Shown one piece after another: positions 13,610 through 13,652 of a stretch of DNA of 13,652 bases. Both the position numbers and the translations under genes were made by a program. The stretch is from positions 1 through 13,652 of the forward strand of contig PBLV01000033.1 in the NCBI GenBank assembly GCA_002721895.1. Reading direction: 5' to 3'. The notes beneath the pieces are model-generated. The model saw nothing but the letters and a program-made list of their open reading frames with translations. It made no database searches and was not told the origin of the DNA. Source of the stretch: Verrucomicrobiales bacterium. GTDB taxonomy: Bacteria > Verrucomicrobiota > Verrucomicrobiae > Limisphaerales > UBA1100. The stretch's first letter is position 1. Every line of letters begins with the position of its first letter.

Positions 13610-13652
13610 TCGTCGCAGTGGGGATTCTTTGGCCGGCAGTGGCGGTTGCCGA
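13579..13652 (-). CDS. C-terminal fragment of an endonuclease III-like (HhH-GPD) DNA glycosylase
   Basis: Reading the minus strand from the window edge gives GNRHCRPKNPHCDECPLRSL, then LPT and a TAG stop at 13579-13581. The pattern C-x6-C-x2-C-x5-[C] with the text C-x-x-x-x-P-x-C-x-x-CPL is the iron-sulfur loop at the end of endonuclease III (Nth), a base-excision-repair glycosylase. MutY has the same loop but continues into a long C-terminal domain, so an Nth-like protein fits better. The fourth cluster Cys is replaced by Leu (codon TTA) here. Only 23 residues are visible and the rest lies outside the window. It overlaps the glycosyltransferase frame if that starts at 13609, and is probably co-transcribed with it. 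Confidence 0.65.
   Translation of the reverse strand, partial: GNRHCRPKNPHCDECPLRSLLPT

Overview
The window looks like chromosomal DNA from a Verrucomicrobiota or Planctomycetota-type (PVC group) bacterium. This rests on gene content, not on any search. The clues are a secreted prenyltransferase/squalene-oxidase-repeat protein next to a Gly-Gln-rich protein, an RCC1-repeat lipoprotein, a GYF_2 domain joined to a membrane-tethered c-type cytochrome, a secreted PQQ-like beta-propeller whose mature end begins GDWPQFRG, and generally weak Shine-Dalgarno sequences. Most of the window is compact, moderate-to-high-GC sequence with short intergenic gaps.

Layout. 1-1391 (+): the end of a Gly-Gln-repeat protein, followed 2 nt later by a secreted alpha/alpha-toroid protein. 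1411-3738 (-): a 775-residue lipoprotein with 14 RCC1-like repeats. 3872-3946 (+): tRNA-Lys(CTT). 4023-6715 (+): an SLC13-type transporter with two RCK_C domains, then a GYF_2/TM/cytochrome c fusion. 6718-7212 (-): a small TPR protein. 7398-8816 (+): glutamate dehydrogenase. 8819-9308 (-): two overlapping small genes that are paralogs of each other, behind a TTGACA promoter whose spacer is a perfect 8-bp dyad. 9367-10584 (-): a secreted PQQ-like beta-propeller. 10679-11779 (+): a PfkB-family, KDG-kinase-like sugar kinase. 11776-13652 (-): a Gfo/Idh/MocA oxidoreductase translationally coupled to a polyprenol-phosphate mannosyltransferase-like GT2, preceded by the extreme C-terminus of an endonuclease III-like protein that runs off the window.

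How the genes fit together. Most neighbours look like independent housekeeping or accessory genes. Supported units are the Gly-Gln protein with the toroid protein, the two small paralogs (14-nt overlap), and nth-like/GT2/Gfo (overlapping genes). Four convergent pairs end within 0-19 nt of each other; the kinase and oxidoreductase share one CTAG as both stop codons.

No CRISPR array, transposase, toxin-antitoxin pair or recognised defence system is visible. The most promising undescribed element is the small paralog pair at 8819-9308 with its putative operator. Also worth attention are the 14-repeat RCC1 lipoprotein, the GYF-cytochrome fusion, and a Leu in place of the fourth cluster Cys in the endonuclease III-like tail.
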